Of a stretch of DNA of 64,000 nucleotides, positions 1 to 8,968 are shown piece by piece. Position numbers and translations under genes: made by a program. Under the pieces are notes generated by a model that was given only the letters and a program-made list of their open reading frames with translations, searched no databases and was not told the DNA's origin. The first letter of the stretch is position 1; every line of letters begins with the position of its first letter. The DNA is from Pseudomonadales bacterium (GTDB lineage Bacteria; Pseudomonadota; Gammaproteobacteria; Pseudomonadales; Halieaceae). The stretch covers positions 956,709 through 1,020,708 of the forward strand of contig JACKNU010000001.1 in assembly GCA_024234675.1 (NCBI GenBank). The letters are read 5' to 3'.

Positions 1-63
1 GCCGGCGTAGGTGGCTACATGCAAACCCATTACGAGCTGGTGGAACTGGATATCTTCCACTGA
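1..63 (+). CDS. C-terminal fragment of a gene cut by the window edge
   Basis: The first 20 codons read as an open frame ending in TGA at 61-63, with the tail MQTHYELVELDIFH. Codons mostly end in G or C, as in the neighbouring genes, which favours real coding sequence. The rest of the gene lies outside the window and I do not recognise the family. It would converge with the monooxygenase gene that ends at 124. Confidence 0.45.
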   Translation, partial: AGVGGYMQTHYELVELDIFH

Positions 64-123
64 AGAGCAGCCGGGCCGGCGTATCCGCTATAGTTGCGGA
101 TCAGGGCGATCACCGCCGCGGGT

Positions 124-1578
124 TCAGCGTGAAAACTCCATCACGCCATCCTGTAGGCGCCCGAAACGCAGCGCGAAAATATCCTTGATGTAGTTCTGGT
201 ACAGCTTCCACGGGGCGTGCGCTCCCTGGCGTGGAAATTTGTGCAGCGCGCGTTGTATGTAACCGGAAGACAGGCTCATATGCGGTTCGACCTCCAGCCC
301 GGTATCCCTGTTTACCGGGGTGCAGGTGCGGTAACCGTGGCGCTCCATGTAATTCAGCAGGCGACAGACATAGTCACAGGTGAGGTCGCACTTGAGCGTC
401 CAGGAAGCATTGGTATAACCGGAGGACAGCGCCATGTTCGGTACACCGCTTACCATCATGCCCTTGTAGCTGAGCGCCGCGTGCGGCTCGAGCACCTGGC
501 CATCTATGGTAAACACCACATCGCTAAGGAACTGCATCTCCAGTCCGGTGGCCGTCACGATAATATCCGCCTCCAGTTCCTGCCCCGACTGCAGGCGCAG
601 GCCGTGCTCGGTAAAGCTGTCGATATAGTCGGTGACCACCGAGGCACGACCTTCCCGAATCGCCTTGAACATATCGCCGTCCGGCACCAGGCAGAGGCGC
701 TGCTCCCAGGGGTAGTACTTCGGGGTGAAATGGGTGTCGACATCGTAATCCGGGCCCATCTCATCCCTGACCATGGCGATAATGCGCTGCTTCGCCTCGC
801 GCGGATACTTGAGGCAGCGCTCATAGATGTAACGCTGGAACAGGATATTGCGCCAGCGGATAATGAAGTAGGCCACTTTGCCAGGCAGCAGGTCCCGCAG
901 TTTGTTGGCGAACTTATCCTCGGCGGGGCGCGACACCACATAGGTGGGGGAACGCTGCAGCATGGTGACATGGGCCGCGGTCTTCGCCAGCGCCGGCACC
1001 AGGGTCACGGCGGTCGCGCCGCTGCCGATCACCACCACCCGCTTGCCGCTGTAATCCAGGTCTTCGGGCCAGAACTGTGGGTGGATGATTTGCCCGCCGA
1101 ACCGTTCGGTACCCTCGAACTCCGGCGTATAACCGCGCGCATAGTTGTAGTAGCCGCTGCACATGTGCAGGAAGTTACAGCTGATATGTTCTGTTTCGCC
1201 GCTGGCCGCCTGCTCGATTTCGACGTCCCAGCGCGCATCCGGTGTGGACCACTGCGCTCGCACTACTTTGTGGCCGTAGCGAATATGCGGCTCGAGACGG
1301 TGTTCCGCAACGGTCTCGCGCAGGTAGTCGAGGATATGGGGCGCATCGGCAATGGCCTTGGGATGAGTCCAGGGCTTGAAGGCATAGCCCAGCGTATACA
1401 TATCCGAATCAGAGCGTATACCCGGGTAGCGGAACAGGTCCCAGGTACCGCCCAGGGCCTCGCGCCCCTCCAGGATGAGGTAGCGCTTGCCCGGGCAGTT
1501 CTGCTGCAGGTGACAGGCCGCCCCGATGCCGGATATGCCCGCGCCCACGATCAGTACATCGACATGCTCGACTGTCAT
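124..1578 (-). CDS. flavin-containing / Baeyer-Villiger-type monooxygenase
   Basis: This 484-residue protein is a class B flavoprotein monooxygenase. The N-terminal FAD-binding GAGISG motif is at residues 13-18. The NADPH-binding GSGATA motif is near residue 185. Between them, at about residues 160-171, lies F-G-G-Q-I-I-H-P-Q-F-W-P, which fits the Baeyer-Villiger fingerprint FxGxxxHxxxWP. Such enzymes use NADPH and O2 to insert oxygen next to a ketone or to oxidise N/S atoms; the substrate here cannot be read from sequence. The start is preceded by GAGAGA about 7 nt upstream. It is transcribed away from azlCD. The nearby carboxylase-like, CoA-transferase and lyase genes would suit ketone or terpenoid breakdown, but that is inference. 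Confidence 0.85.
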   Translation of the reverse strand: MTVEHVDVLIVGAGISGIGAACHLQQNCPGKRYLILEGREALGGTWDLFRYPGIRSDSDMYTLGYAFKPWTHPKAIADAPHILDYLRETVAEHRLEPHIRYGHKVVRAQWSTPDARWDVEIEQAASGETEHISCNFLHMCSGYYNYARGYTPEFEGTERFGGQIIHPQFWPEDLDYSGKRVVVIGSGATAVTLVPALAKTAAHVTMLQRSPTYVVSRPAEDKFANKLRDLLPGKVAYFIIRWRNILFQRYIYERCLKYPREAKQRIIAMVRDEMGPDYDVDTHFTPKYYPWEQRLCLVPDGDMFKAIREGRASVVTDYIDSFTEHGLRLQSGQELEADIIVTATGLEMQFLSDVVFTIDGQVLEPHAALSYKGMMVSGVPNMALSSGYTNASWTLKCDLTCDYVCRLLNYMERHGYRTCTPVNRDTGLEVEPHMSLSSGYIQRALHKFPRQGAHAPWKLYQNYIKDIFALRFGRLQDGVMEFSR

Positions 1579-1702
1579 AATTTATCTCTCGCCAGCCCCT
1601 GGTCTGCCCAGTCTAAACCATAATGAACGCCGGGGCAGGCCGGCGGCAATGCAGGCCAGCGCGGATATTGCGGCAGCGGGGCAATCACAGTAACGTGCGG
1701 CG

Positions 1703-2398
1703 ATGCACAGTCGCAGCAAAAACATGGCGCTGGGGGCGCTGGAGACCCTGCCCCTGGTCGTTGCCGCCTTCCCTTTCGGGCTGGTGTTCGGCGCCCTGGC
1801 CCAGGGCATCGGCCTGCGCTTCGCCGAGGCCCTGGGCATGTCCGCGATTGTGTTCGCCGGGGCTTCGCAGTTTATCGCCCTCAGCCTGCTGGCCAGTGCC
1901 GCCCTGCTGCCGGTGATCGTGTTCACCGTGTTCGTGGTCAACCTGCGGCAGATGCTCTACTCCGCCAACCTGATGCACCACACCGGGCACTGGCCCCAGC
2001 CCCTGCGCGCGCTGCTGGCCTTCTGGCTTACCGACGAGACCTTCGCCGTCGTGACTGATCGCCTCAACCGGCATCCGGGCGAGCCGGGCCTGCGCTGGTT
2101 TTACCTGGGCTCGGCGCTGTTCATGTACTGTTTCTGGCAACTCGCGACGGTGCTTGGCTACCTGCTGGGGGAACGAGTACCGGGGCTGGCAAACTGGGGG
2201 CTGGATGTCGCCATGATCGTGGCGTTTATCGGCATCGTGGTACCGGCGCTGCGGCGGCGCGCCGACTGGGCCTGCGGTGCCACAGCCTTCGCGGCGGCGC
2301 TGCTCACCCACGACTGGCCCCACCAGAGCGGCCTGCTGTGCGCCTCCCTGCTCGCGATTGCAGTGGGCATGTGGGCCAGCCGCGTGGGCCAGGCATGA
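1703..2398 (+). CDS. azlC: AzlC-family branched-chain amino-acid exporter, large subunit
   Basis: This 231-residue, very hydrophobic protein has the AzlC opening (an LPLVVAAFPFGLVFGALA segment) and the conserved FAGASQFIAL and NLRQMLYSA segments. In characterised systems AzlC with the small subunit AzlD forms a two-component exporter of branched-chain amino acids or related compounds across the inner membrane. The stop overlaps the azlD start by 3 nt in ATGA, so the two are translationally coupled. A substrate other than branched-chain amino acids is possible. Confidence 0.9.
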   Translation: MHSRSKNMALGALETLPLVVAAFPFGLVFGALAQGIGLRFAEALGMSAIVFAGASQFIALSLLASAALLPVIVFTVFVVNLRQMLYSANLMHHTGHWPQPLRALLAFWLTDETFAVVTDRLNRHPGEPGLRWFYLGSALFMYCFWQLATVLGYLLGERVPGLANWGLDVAMIVAFIGIVVPALRRRADWACGATAFAAALLTHDWPHQSGLLCASLLAIAVGMWASRVGQA

Positions 2399-2709
2399 AT
2401 ATCTGGTTACTGATCGCAATGATGGCACTGGTGACCTACCTGCCCCGCTACCTGCCCATGGCATTGGCCGGCCGGGTGCGGCTGCCGGCGCCGCTGGGAC
2501 AGGCGCTGGATTTCGTACCGATCGCCGTACTCACGGCAATCATCGCCCAGGGCGCGCTGGTGCGCGGGGGCGCGGTGGATTTCAGCCTGGGCAACCTGCA
2601 CGCGCTGGCGGCCCTTGCCGCCTTCGGCGCGGCCCTGCTGTGGCGCCGGCTGTTCGTGACCATCGCGGTGGGACTGGGGTGCTTTGTCCTGTTGCGCTTG
2701 TTGCTGTAG
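2395..2709 (+). CDS. azlD: AzlD-family small exporter subunit
   Basis: This 104-residue membrane protein has the short AzlD layout: an N-terminal hydrophobic helix, the TYLPRYLPMAL motif, then helices ending in a leucine-rich tail. The ATG at 2395 is chosen because it overlaps the azlC stop and gives the normal AzlD length; longer in-frame starts would lie inside azlC. It is expected to pair with AzlC. A palindromic repeat element follows directly. Confidence 0.87.
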   Translation: MNIWLLIAMMALVTYLPRYLPMALAGRVRLPAPLGQALDFVPIAVLTAIIAQGALVRGGAVDFSLGNLHALAALAAFGAALLWRRLFVTIAVGLGCFVLLRLLL

Positions 2710-2715
2710 ATTTCT

Positions 2716-2776
2716 GGTCGAATGAATTCCACCCTGCAGGGAGCACCTCCCCCTGTAGGGCGGATTTCAATCCGCC
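2716..2776. repeat. paired-palindrome (REP/BIME-like) element, copy 1
   Basis: Two imperfect palindromes are separated by a C/G-rich linker. The first is an 18-mer around GAATGAATTC (2716-2733). The second is a hairpin with 8-bp arms GGCGGATT/AATCCGCC and a 2-nt loop (2759-2776). Related pairs occur at 26094-26152 and 52941-53000. It sits between convergent azlD and hyuB, where it could act as a bidirectional transcript end. Confidence 0.7.
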
Positions 2777-2789
2777 GGCGCTCTCGCCG

Positions 2790-4661
2790 TTATGTACCGG
2801 CAACAAAGGTCGGCGCCACCGGCGCCGGCAGGTGGGTCTCCGCCTCGCAGCGGGCACGGATATCCTCCACGCTGCCGCCGAAGTTGAACAGCGCGATGTC
2901 ATCCCCGCGACTGGCTACCCGCTCTGCCCGCAGGGCTTCGGTGGCCGCTGTATCCACCGTGCCATCCTCAGCGATAACCACGCCATAACGCTTGGCGCCC
3001 TCACGGCTCACCAGGCGGCGCTGCACATCCTGGCGCACCAGATCGGGGTCGCGCCGGTAGGGGTCGCCCCAGCCGCCGCCGCCCCAGGTATTGAAGTACA
3101 GCAGGTCGCCCTCCTTCACCTTGATACCCTCGGCCTTGGCCGGCAGCCACTGCTCACTGCCGTCGGCGCGCACCAGCCGCTTGGTGGAGCGCAGGCCCGT
3201 CTCGCCGCCCAGCACGCCCCAGGGGTACATCAGCCAGCGCTCGTCGTGAATACCGATTTCTCCGTCGCAGAGGAAACGGTAGGCCACGCTGAGGCCGTTG
3301 CCGCCGCGGTGCAGGCCGGCGCCGCCGGAGTCGGGTATGGTCTCGTAGCGCTCGATGCGCAGCGGGAAGTAGGATTCGATAAACTCATTGGGCACGTTGG
3401 TAAAACCCGGCCACAGGGAATGACCGTCCGGGCCGTCGCCCACCGGCCGCCCGGGTATACCGCCGAAGCCGATCTGGAACAGCTGGAACCACTCGCCCTG
3501 CTTGTCGTAGCCAGAGTAGAACAGGTGGGGCGAATCGGAAAAGCCCGCCGCGTTCAGCATCTGCTCCGGCGCGCCCATGCCCAGCAGCGCCCCCAACAGG
3601 TCGAAGATGCGACCCAGCGCGTGGGTGCGCCCGGACAGGGCCGCGGGAAAGTTGGGTTTCAGCAGCGTGCCCTGCGGGATGCGCACATCCACCAGGTCGT
3701 AGAAGCCGTCGTTGAACACGATCTGCGGATCCACCACGTTGATGGTGAAGGAGCCGAAGAACATCTTGAACATGTCCTCGTTGAGGAAAAAGTTCACCGA
3801 GCTCTGGGCCTGGGGGTCGGTACCGTCGAAATCGAAGATGGCGACATCGCCCTCGCGCCACATCCTGCACTTGATCTTGTAGGGCCCCATGCCCATGCCG
3901 TCGTCGCAGAGGAAATCCTCGAACTCCCGCGGCTCCTCGGGAATGAACATGCCGATGATGTGCTTCATGGCGTCGTAGTTGCGCTGCAACATGATATCCA
4001 TGGTCGCCACCAGCACGTCGTCGCCGAAGCGCCGGGCCAGTTCGACACAGCGCCTGGCGGCGGTATTGCAGGCCGCCACCAGGGCGTTGAGGTCGAAGCG
4101 GTTCCACTGGGGGGTGCGCACATTGTGCAGGATCAGCTCCAGCAGGTCCGCCTGCAGCACGCCTTTCTTGTACAGCTTGATCGGCGGGATGCGAATCCCC
4201 TCCTGGTAGATGGTGGTGGCCTGGATGGGAATGGAGCCGGGCACCATGCCACCGTTATCGGACATATGGCCGAACATGGCCGACCACGCGATATGGCGGC
4301 CGTTCTTGAATACCGGTACCAGCACCACCCAGTCGGGCAGGTGCGACACCGCGGCGTTGCACAGGTAAGGATCGTTGGTGAGGATGACATCCCCCTCCTC
4401 GATCTCGGCGTCGTAGGCCTCCAGGAACGGGCCGATAAAGGAACCGAACTGGCCCACCACCATCTTGCCCTGGCGATTGGCGATCATGGGAAAGCAGTCG
4501 CCCTGTTCCCGGATCCCGGGCGACATGGCGGTGCGGAACAGCACCGCGTCCATCTCCTCGCGGGCGTTGCGCAGGGCGTTCTCGATGATATCGACGGTCA
4601 CACCGTCCACATCCACCTTTGCGAAGGGGGTCTCGTTGCTCTGGATGATGGTCGCGGTCAT
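2790..4661 (-). CDS. hydantoinase B / acetone carboxylase alpha-type subunit (HyuB family)
   Basis: This 623-residue protein is a full-length HyuB-family subunit, seen from the opening VDVDGVTVDIIENALRN, the conserved FGHMSDNGGM block near residue 135, and the C-terminal segment ending YFNTWGGGGWGDP. Family members with a HyuA partner act as N-methylhydantoinase, 5-oxoprolinase, or ATP-dependent ketone carboxylases such as acetone and acetophenone carboxylase. The HyuA stop is 1 nt upstream of this start, so the pair is translationally coupled. No acetone-carboxylase gamma-like gene is adjacent, so the reaction is open. The setting of CoA-transferases, a lyase and a monooxygenase makes a carboxylase or ring-opening amidase role plausible. 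Confidence 0.87.
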   Translation of the reverse strand: MTATIIQSNETPFAKVDVDGVTVDIIENALRNAREEMDAVLFRTAMSPGIREQGDCFPMIANRQGKMVVGQFGSFIGPFLEAYDAEIEEGDVILTNDPYLCNAAVSHLPDWVVLVPVFKNGRHIAWSAMFGHMSDNGGMVPGSIPIQATTIYQEGIRIPPIKLYKKGVLQADLLELILHNVRTPQWNRFDLNALVAACNTAARRCVELARRFGDDVLVATMDIMLQRNYDAMKHIIGMFIPEEPREFEDFLCDDGMGMGPYKIKCRMWREGDVAIFDFDGTDPQAQSSVNFFLNEDMFKMFFGSFTINVVDPQIVFNDGFYDLVDVRIPQGTLLKPNFPAALSGRTHALGRIFDLLGALLGMGAPEQMLNAAGFSDSPHLFYSGYDKQGEWFQLFQIGFGGIPGRPVGDGPDGHSLWPGFTNVPNEFIESYFPLRIERYETIPDSGGAGLHRGGNGLSVAYRFLCDGEIGIHDERWLMYPWGVLGGETGLRSTKRLVRADGSEQWLPAKAEGIKVKEGDLLYFNTWGGGGWGDPYRRDPDLVRQDVQRRLVSREGAKRYGVVIAEDGTVDTAATEALRAERVASRGDDIALFNFGGSVEDIRARCEAETHLPAPVAPTFVAGT

Positions 4662-4662
4662 A

Positions 4663-6732
4663 TCAGTTGCCCCCTTGCGCCGGGTTGATCAACAGGTTGC
4701 CGATGGGGTCGACCCGGGCGTCGTAGCCGGGCAGCACCACGGTGGTGGAATCCATCTCGCCGATAATGGCCGGGCCGGGCACCACCAGGCCCTCGTGCAG
4801 CTTGCTGCGGTCGTAGATATAGATCTCGTGCCACTGCCCCTCGTAATAGAAACGGCTGTCGTGAATGCGGCACTGCTCCAGGGTGGTGCCGGCCTGCCCG
4901 GTCTTCAATTCGGCGATGGCCTTGGCCCGGGCCTTGGCCAGGGCGCGGATCATAAGTATTTCGTGCCCGTCCCCCAGTTTGAAAGTGAAAAGCTGCTCGT
5001 GCTCGGCATCGAACTGGTCGGTCAGCAGGGCCACACCCCGCTGGCGCAGCTCGGCCTCGGTGAAGTCCACGGTGATCTGGAAGGCCTGGCCAGCGTAGCG
5101 CAGGTCCGCCTGGTAGCTGACTTCGTGCTCGGCCTCGGGGATGCCGTCCGCCACCAGGGATTCACCGGCGCGCTGTTGCAGCTCCCGCAGGTCGGCGAGC
5201 AGTTGCGCGTCGGTGAGGTCGCCCGCCATGGTGAGGTAGGTGCGGGCTGCCTCGTCCTGCACCTGGGTGGTGGCATCGCCGTAGGCACACAGCACCCCGG
5301 GACCCGGGGGAATGATCACCGGCCAGGCATCGGTGAGGATGCCCAGGGCATTGGCGTGCAGCGGCCCGGCCCCGCCGAAACCCACCAGGGCGAAGTCCCG
5401 GGGGTCATAACCCTGCTCCACCGACACCAGCCGCAGGGCGCCGAACATGGACTCGTTGACGATCTTGCAGATGCCCTCGGCAGCGGCCATCAGGTCTATC
5501 CCCATGGCGTCTGCAACTTTTTGCACAGCTGCCACTGACGCCTCGCGGTTGATATCCATCTTGCCGCCCAGCTGCACATCCGAGGGCAGGTAGCCCAGCA
5601 CCACGTTGGCGTCGCAGACCGTGGGCTGCTCACCGCCCTTCATGTAACAGGCCGGCCCGGGGACCGCGCCAGCGGACTCGGGACCCACCCGCAGGGCCCT
5701 GGTCAGCTCCGGAACGAAGGCGATGGAGCCGCCCCCGGCACCTACGGTGCGCACGTCCACCGAGGGGGCGCGCACCCGTACATCACCGACGATGGTCTCG
5801 CGCCGCACCCGGGCCCGGGAGTTCTGGATCAGGGCCACGTCGGTGGAAGTACCCCCCATGTCGAAGGTCAGGATATTGTCGAAACCGGCCCGGCTGCAGA
5901 AGTAGATGGCACCGGAAACGCCACCGGCGGGCCCGGACATGAGCAGGTTGACCGGCGATTCGGCGGAGCCGCGGGCCGAGGCCAGGCCACCGTCGGAGCG
6001 CAGGATGGACAGCTGGGTGTCGCCGCCCATTTTTTCCTCCAGGGCGGCCTGCAGGTTGCGCACGTACTTGGCCACCTCGGGGCGCACATAGGAGTTGACC
6101 ACGGTGGTCTCGGTGCGCTCGTACTCCTGCATTTCCGGTACCACTTCGCTGGAGATGGAGATGGGGGTATCGGTGAATATTTCGGCGGCGATCTCCCGGG
6201 CGCGGCGCTCGTGTGCGCCATTGATATAGGCGTTGATAAAGCAGATGGTGAGGGCCTGCACTTCGCCCCGGGCGTACAGCGCCTCGAGATCGGCGCGCAG
6301 CTTGTCCTCGTCCAGTTCGCGCACCGTGCTGCCGTCCGCGGCCATGCGCTCCTCGGCACCTATGGTCAGCTCCAGCGGAGCCAGCAGGGGCTTCTTGACG
6401 AAACTGACCCAGCCGCCCAGCCCCCCGGGGCAGAAGGAGCGCGCCACCTGCAAGGTATCTTCATAGCCCGCCGTGGTGACCAGCCCCACCCGCGCGCCCT
6501 TGCCGGTAAGTACGGCGTTGGTGGCCACGGTGGTGCCGTGCATGACGCGGTTGATGCCTTTGGGGTCGATGCCGGATTCGTCGCAGATGCGGGCGATGCC
6601 GTTGAGCACGCCAATGGAGGAGTCCTCGGGGGTCGAAGGCACTTTCGCGGTGTGGGTCTCGCCGCTCTCTTCGTTGATCAACAGGAGGTCAGTGAAGGTT
6701 CCCCCGACGTCTACGCCCAGCCTGTAACTCAT
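4663..6732 (-). CDS. hydantoinase A / acetone carboxylase beta-type subunit (HyuA family)
   Basis: This 689-residue protein has the HyuA ASKHA-type ATPase features: GVDVGGTFTD at residues 6-15, the HGTTVATNAV segment near 65-74, and DMGGTSTDVA at 291-300. It should bind and hydrolyse ATP to activate the carbonyl substrate processed with HyuB. A good ribosome-binding site (AGGAG) lies about 10 nt before the ATG. It leads the hyuA-hyuB pair, with 175 nt separating it from the HMG-CoA lyase gene upstream. The substrate is not deducible. Confidence 0.88.
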   Translation of the reverse strand: MSYRLGVDVGGTFTDLLLINEESGETHTAKVPSTPEDSSIGVLNGIARICDESGIDPKGINRVMHGTTVATNAVLTGKGARVGLVTTAGYEDTLQVARSFCPGGLGGWVSFVKKPLLAPLELTIGAEERMAADGSTVRELDEDKLRADLEALYARGEVQALTICFINAYINGAHERRAREIAAEIFTDTPISISSEVVPEMQEYERTETTVVNSYVRPEVAKYVRNLQAALEEKMGGDTQLSILRSDGGLASARGSAESPVNLLMSGPAGGVSGAIYFCSRAGFDNILTFDMGGTSTDVALIQNSRARVRRETIVGDVRVRAPSVDVRTVGAGGGSIAFVPELTRALRVGPESAGAVPGPACYMKGGEQPTVCDANVVLGYLPSDVQLGGKMDINREASVAAVQKVADAMGIDLMAAAEGICKIVNESMFGALRLVSVEQGYDPRDFALVGFGGAGPLHANALGILTDAWPVIIPPGPGVLCAYGDATTQVQDEAARTYLTMAGDLTDAQLLADLRELQQRAGESLVADGIPEAEHEVSYQADLRYAGQAFQITVDFTEAELRQRGVALLTDQFDAEHEQLFTFKLGDGHEILMIRALAKARAKAIAELKTGQAGTTLEQCRIHDSRFYYEGQWHEIYIYDRSKLHEGLVVPGPAIIGEMDSTTVVLPGYDARVDPIGNLLINPAQGGN

Positions 6733-6815
6733 CTATTGTGACTCCTGTTTTTTTATCGCTTGCTGTAATTCTTAGACCGGCGCCGAACCAGGTGCAGCTT
6801 AGCGGGACCGTGAGA

Positions 6816-6827
6816 GGCATGAATGCC
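6816..6827. promoter_or_regulatory. 12-bp palindrome upstream of hyuA
   Basis: GGCATGAATGCC is a perfect inverted repeat with 5-bp arms, about 85 nt before the hyuA start in an otherwise featureless intergenic stretch. It could be a repressor site, but arms this short can arise by chance and I see no clear -35/-10 pair beside it. Confidence 0.25.
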
Positions 6828-6907
6828 GAACACGAGCCTACATGGACGTATTCACGGCGAGTCCCGACTATCTGTACCCGGCCCGGCGCGGGCAAACGGA
6901 GCGGCAC

Positions 6908-7816
6908 TCAACCAGCCCGCTTCGCCAACCACGGCTTAAGCCAGGCCTTGGCGCGCCCACCCGGGGCGGTGCCGGTTAATTCTTCCGCCAGGTCCGAGGC
7001 CCGCAACAGCGCATCGAGATCTATGCCGGTGTCAAAACCCATCTGCTCCAGCATCATCACCACGTCCTCGGTGGCGACATTGCCGCTGGCGCCCGGGGCG
7101 AAGGGACAACCGCCGAGGCCGCCGATGGAGGAGTCGAAGCGGCGAATGCCGGATTCGACAGCGGCGTAGACGTTGGCAAGACCCATGGCGCGAGTGTCGT
7201 GGAAATGACAACCCAATTGCCCGGGGCCGTGCTCCGCCACCAGCTCGGCGGTGAGGCTGCGCACCTGCTGGGGGTTGGCGGCGCCAATGGTATCGGCGAC
7301 GACCACCCGGTCGGCCCCCAGCTCCAGGAATCTGGCAGCGCTGGTGCGCACCACCCCGGGATCGGTGGCGCCGTCGAAGGGGCAGGCGAAGGCAACGGAG
7401 ATGGTGGCGATCACCTCGATACCATCGGCGGCGGCACTGGCCAGGATGGCGGCGGTGGCCTCATCGGCCTCGGCAATGCTCATGTTGACGTTCTTGCGAG
7501 CCATGCTTTCGCTGGCGTACAGCACCATGGTGACGGAGCGGGCGCCGGCGGCCCGGGCCAGTTCATAGCCCCTCATGTTGGGTATCAGCACGGTGTAGTG
7601 CAGGTCACCGGCGGGCAGCGATGCCAGCACGGCGTCGGTACCGGCCATGGCCGGCACCGCCTTCGGCGAAACGAAGCTGCCCACTTCTATGCTGCTCACC
7701 CCGGCTGCGGCGATGGCGGCGATCAGCTGCAGGCGCTGCTCCACGCTGAGTATCCCGGGCTGGTTCTGCAAGCCGTCGCGGGGGCCGACATCGGTTATGA
7801 CTAGCTGCTTATCCAT
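6908..7816 (-). CDS. hydroxymethylglutaryl-CoA lyase family protein
   Basis: This 302-residue TIM-barrel lyase has the family signatures: VGPRDGLQNQ at residues 10-19, containing the catalytic Arg-Asp pair; the metal-binding GCHFHDTRAMG; and the signature GLGGCPFAPGASGN with the active-site cysteine. Known members cleave 3-hydroxy-3-methylglutaryl-CoA to acetyl-CoA and acetoacetate; some accept related 3-hydroxyacyl-CoAs. The ATG at 7816 is chosen over one 60 nt upstream because GGGAG lies just before it and homology starts here. It is the last gene of a minus-strand run with a CaiB CoA-transferase, which fits a scheme where the transferase makes the CoA ester and this enzyme splits it. Confidence 0.9.
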   Translation of the reverse strand: MDKQLVITDVGPRDGLQNQPGILSVEQRLQLIAAIAAAGVSSIEVGSFVSPKAVPAMAGTDAVLASLPAGDLHYTVLIPNMRGYELARAAGARSVTMVLYASESMARKNVNMSIAEADEATAAILASAAADGIEVIATISVAFACPFDGATDPGVVRTSAARFLELGADRVVVADTIGAANPQQVRSLTAELVAEHGPGQLGCHFHDTRAMGLANVYAAVESGIRRFDSSIGGLGGCPFAPGASGNVATEDVVMMLEQMGFDTGIDLDALLRASDLAEELTGTAPGGRAKAWLKPWLAKRAG

Positions 7817-7891
7817 ATGCTCCCGATTCATCGCATCCAATACGGTCTGGCAGGCGCGTATGCGCCGCCCGACCACTCACAGTGTATACGC

Positions 7892-8917
7892 TCAATCGTG
7901 GGAATGGGTCGTCCCGTCCGCATGGGTGTGCGTATGGGGGCTGCCCGGTTCATGGTGATGGTGGCCGTGCCAGTGGTCGTGGGTCTTGCCATCCGACTTG
8001 TGCTCGGTATCGTGGCCCTGCTCATCCCCGCGGCGCTGCATGGTGTCCTCGAAGTCCTCGGGCCCGTGGGGGTGGTTGTGATCCTTGCTCAGGCACCATT
8101 TGTACAACAGCGGGTCGCGCTTGTAGAGCCGCGCGGCGGAGCGCTCCACATTTTCAACCGGGGTGCTCCAGGGGTTGTAGTGGAAGTGATTGAACAGCTT
8201 GGAGTCGGTGCGCCCCAGGGCGATACAGCCATACTCGGAGGCGAAGGCACCGTGGTTGATATAGGCCGGGCGCCAGAAGTAGCCGCCGGTGGGCACCTCG
8301 CCGAACTGCATCATCCAGGAGGTGCCCCACAGGTGGTAGGACTCCTCGGCGCAGTCGTGATAGGAGATGTTGTCCTGGTAATAGCCCGGTGTCATGCAGT
8401 ACAGGAAGGTCATGGCGTGGGAGATGGGGTTGTAGTTGAGCAGCTTGATCAGGCAGCCGGCCGCCACCGAGGGCTTGGTCACATTGCCCATGGCCCAGGG
8501 CAGGTCCATGTAGGAATCGACACTGTGGTAGAGGTCGACCTGGGCCAGCGGATGGTGCTCGGTTGACTCCTCGTGGCTGGGCTCGCCGGTGTTGTACATC
8601 ACCAGTACCAGGCACCCCTGGGCGGTACTGATTTCCGGCAGGGCGTAACCCGCCGGCACAAAAAAGTAGTGGCCCTTGCGGCAGGTGCGGTCACCGACCT
8701 GCAACTCGCCCTCGATCACGATCATTTCCATTTCGGACCATGAAAATCCGGGGGCGCGCCGGTAACCGCCGTCGTACTGCACGGTCATGGAGCAGGCGCC
8801 GCTGTCGACATCCAGGCTCAGCATCTTGTAGCGCATACCGCCGGCAAAACCCGGCAGGATCATGTTCTTGAAGCCGGTATCCCGGTCGCAGAAAGGTTCT
8901 ATGTGTGGACGTGCCAT
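7892..8917 (-). CDS. bicupin-like protein with histidine-rich C-terminal tail
   Basis: This 341-residue protein looks like a double cupin. The first barrel (about residues 15-110) includes IEGELQVGDRTCRKG and lacks the usual His cluster. The second (about 165-265) has HDCAEESYHLWG and later RPAYINHG, which fit a metal-binding cupin. The last 60 or so residues are strongly enriched in His, Asp and Glu (including HDHWHGHHHH) and probably bind Ni, Zn or Co. AAGGAGA precedes the ATG. The function is unknown; a metal-dependent isomerase, dioxygenase or lyase is possible. The operon also carries a His-rich metal transporter. Confidence 0.7.
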   Translation of the reverse strand: MARPHIEPFCDRDTGFKNMILPGFAGGMRYKMLSLDVDSGACSMTVQYDGGYRRAPGFSWSEMEMIVIEGELQVGDRTCRKGHYFFVPAGYALPEISTAQGCLVLVMYNTGEPSHEESTEHHPLAQVDLYHSVDSYMDLPWAMGNVTKPSVAAGCLIKLLNYNPISHAMTFLYCMTPGYYQDNISYHDCAEESYHLWGTSWMMQFGEVPTGGYFWRPAYINHGAFASEYGCIALGRTDSKLFNHFHYNPWSTPVENVERSAARLYKRDPLLYKWCLSKDHNHPHGPEDFEDTMQRRGDEQGHDTEHKSDGKTHDHWHGHHHHEPGSPHTHTHADGTTHSHD

Positions 8918-8968
8918 GTCAGTTCTCCTTCAATTCAGTCTTGTCCTGGTCGCTTCAGGGGCGCGTGT

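Noticed and set aside
217..1623. Plus-strand open frame opposite the monooxygenase
   Set aside because: The minus-strand product has complete FAD, NADPH and BVMO motifs; the other frame does not look like a protein.
2277..4688. Long plus-strand open frame opposite hyuB
   Set aside because: The minus-strand HyuB protein is full length with family motifs, and the plus frame has no domain and a composition typical of an antisense shadow.
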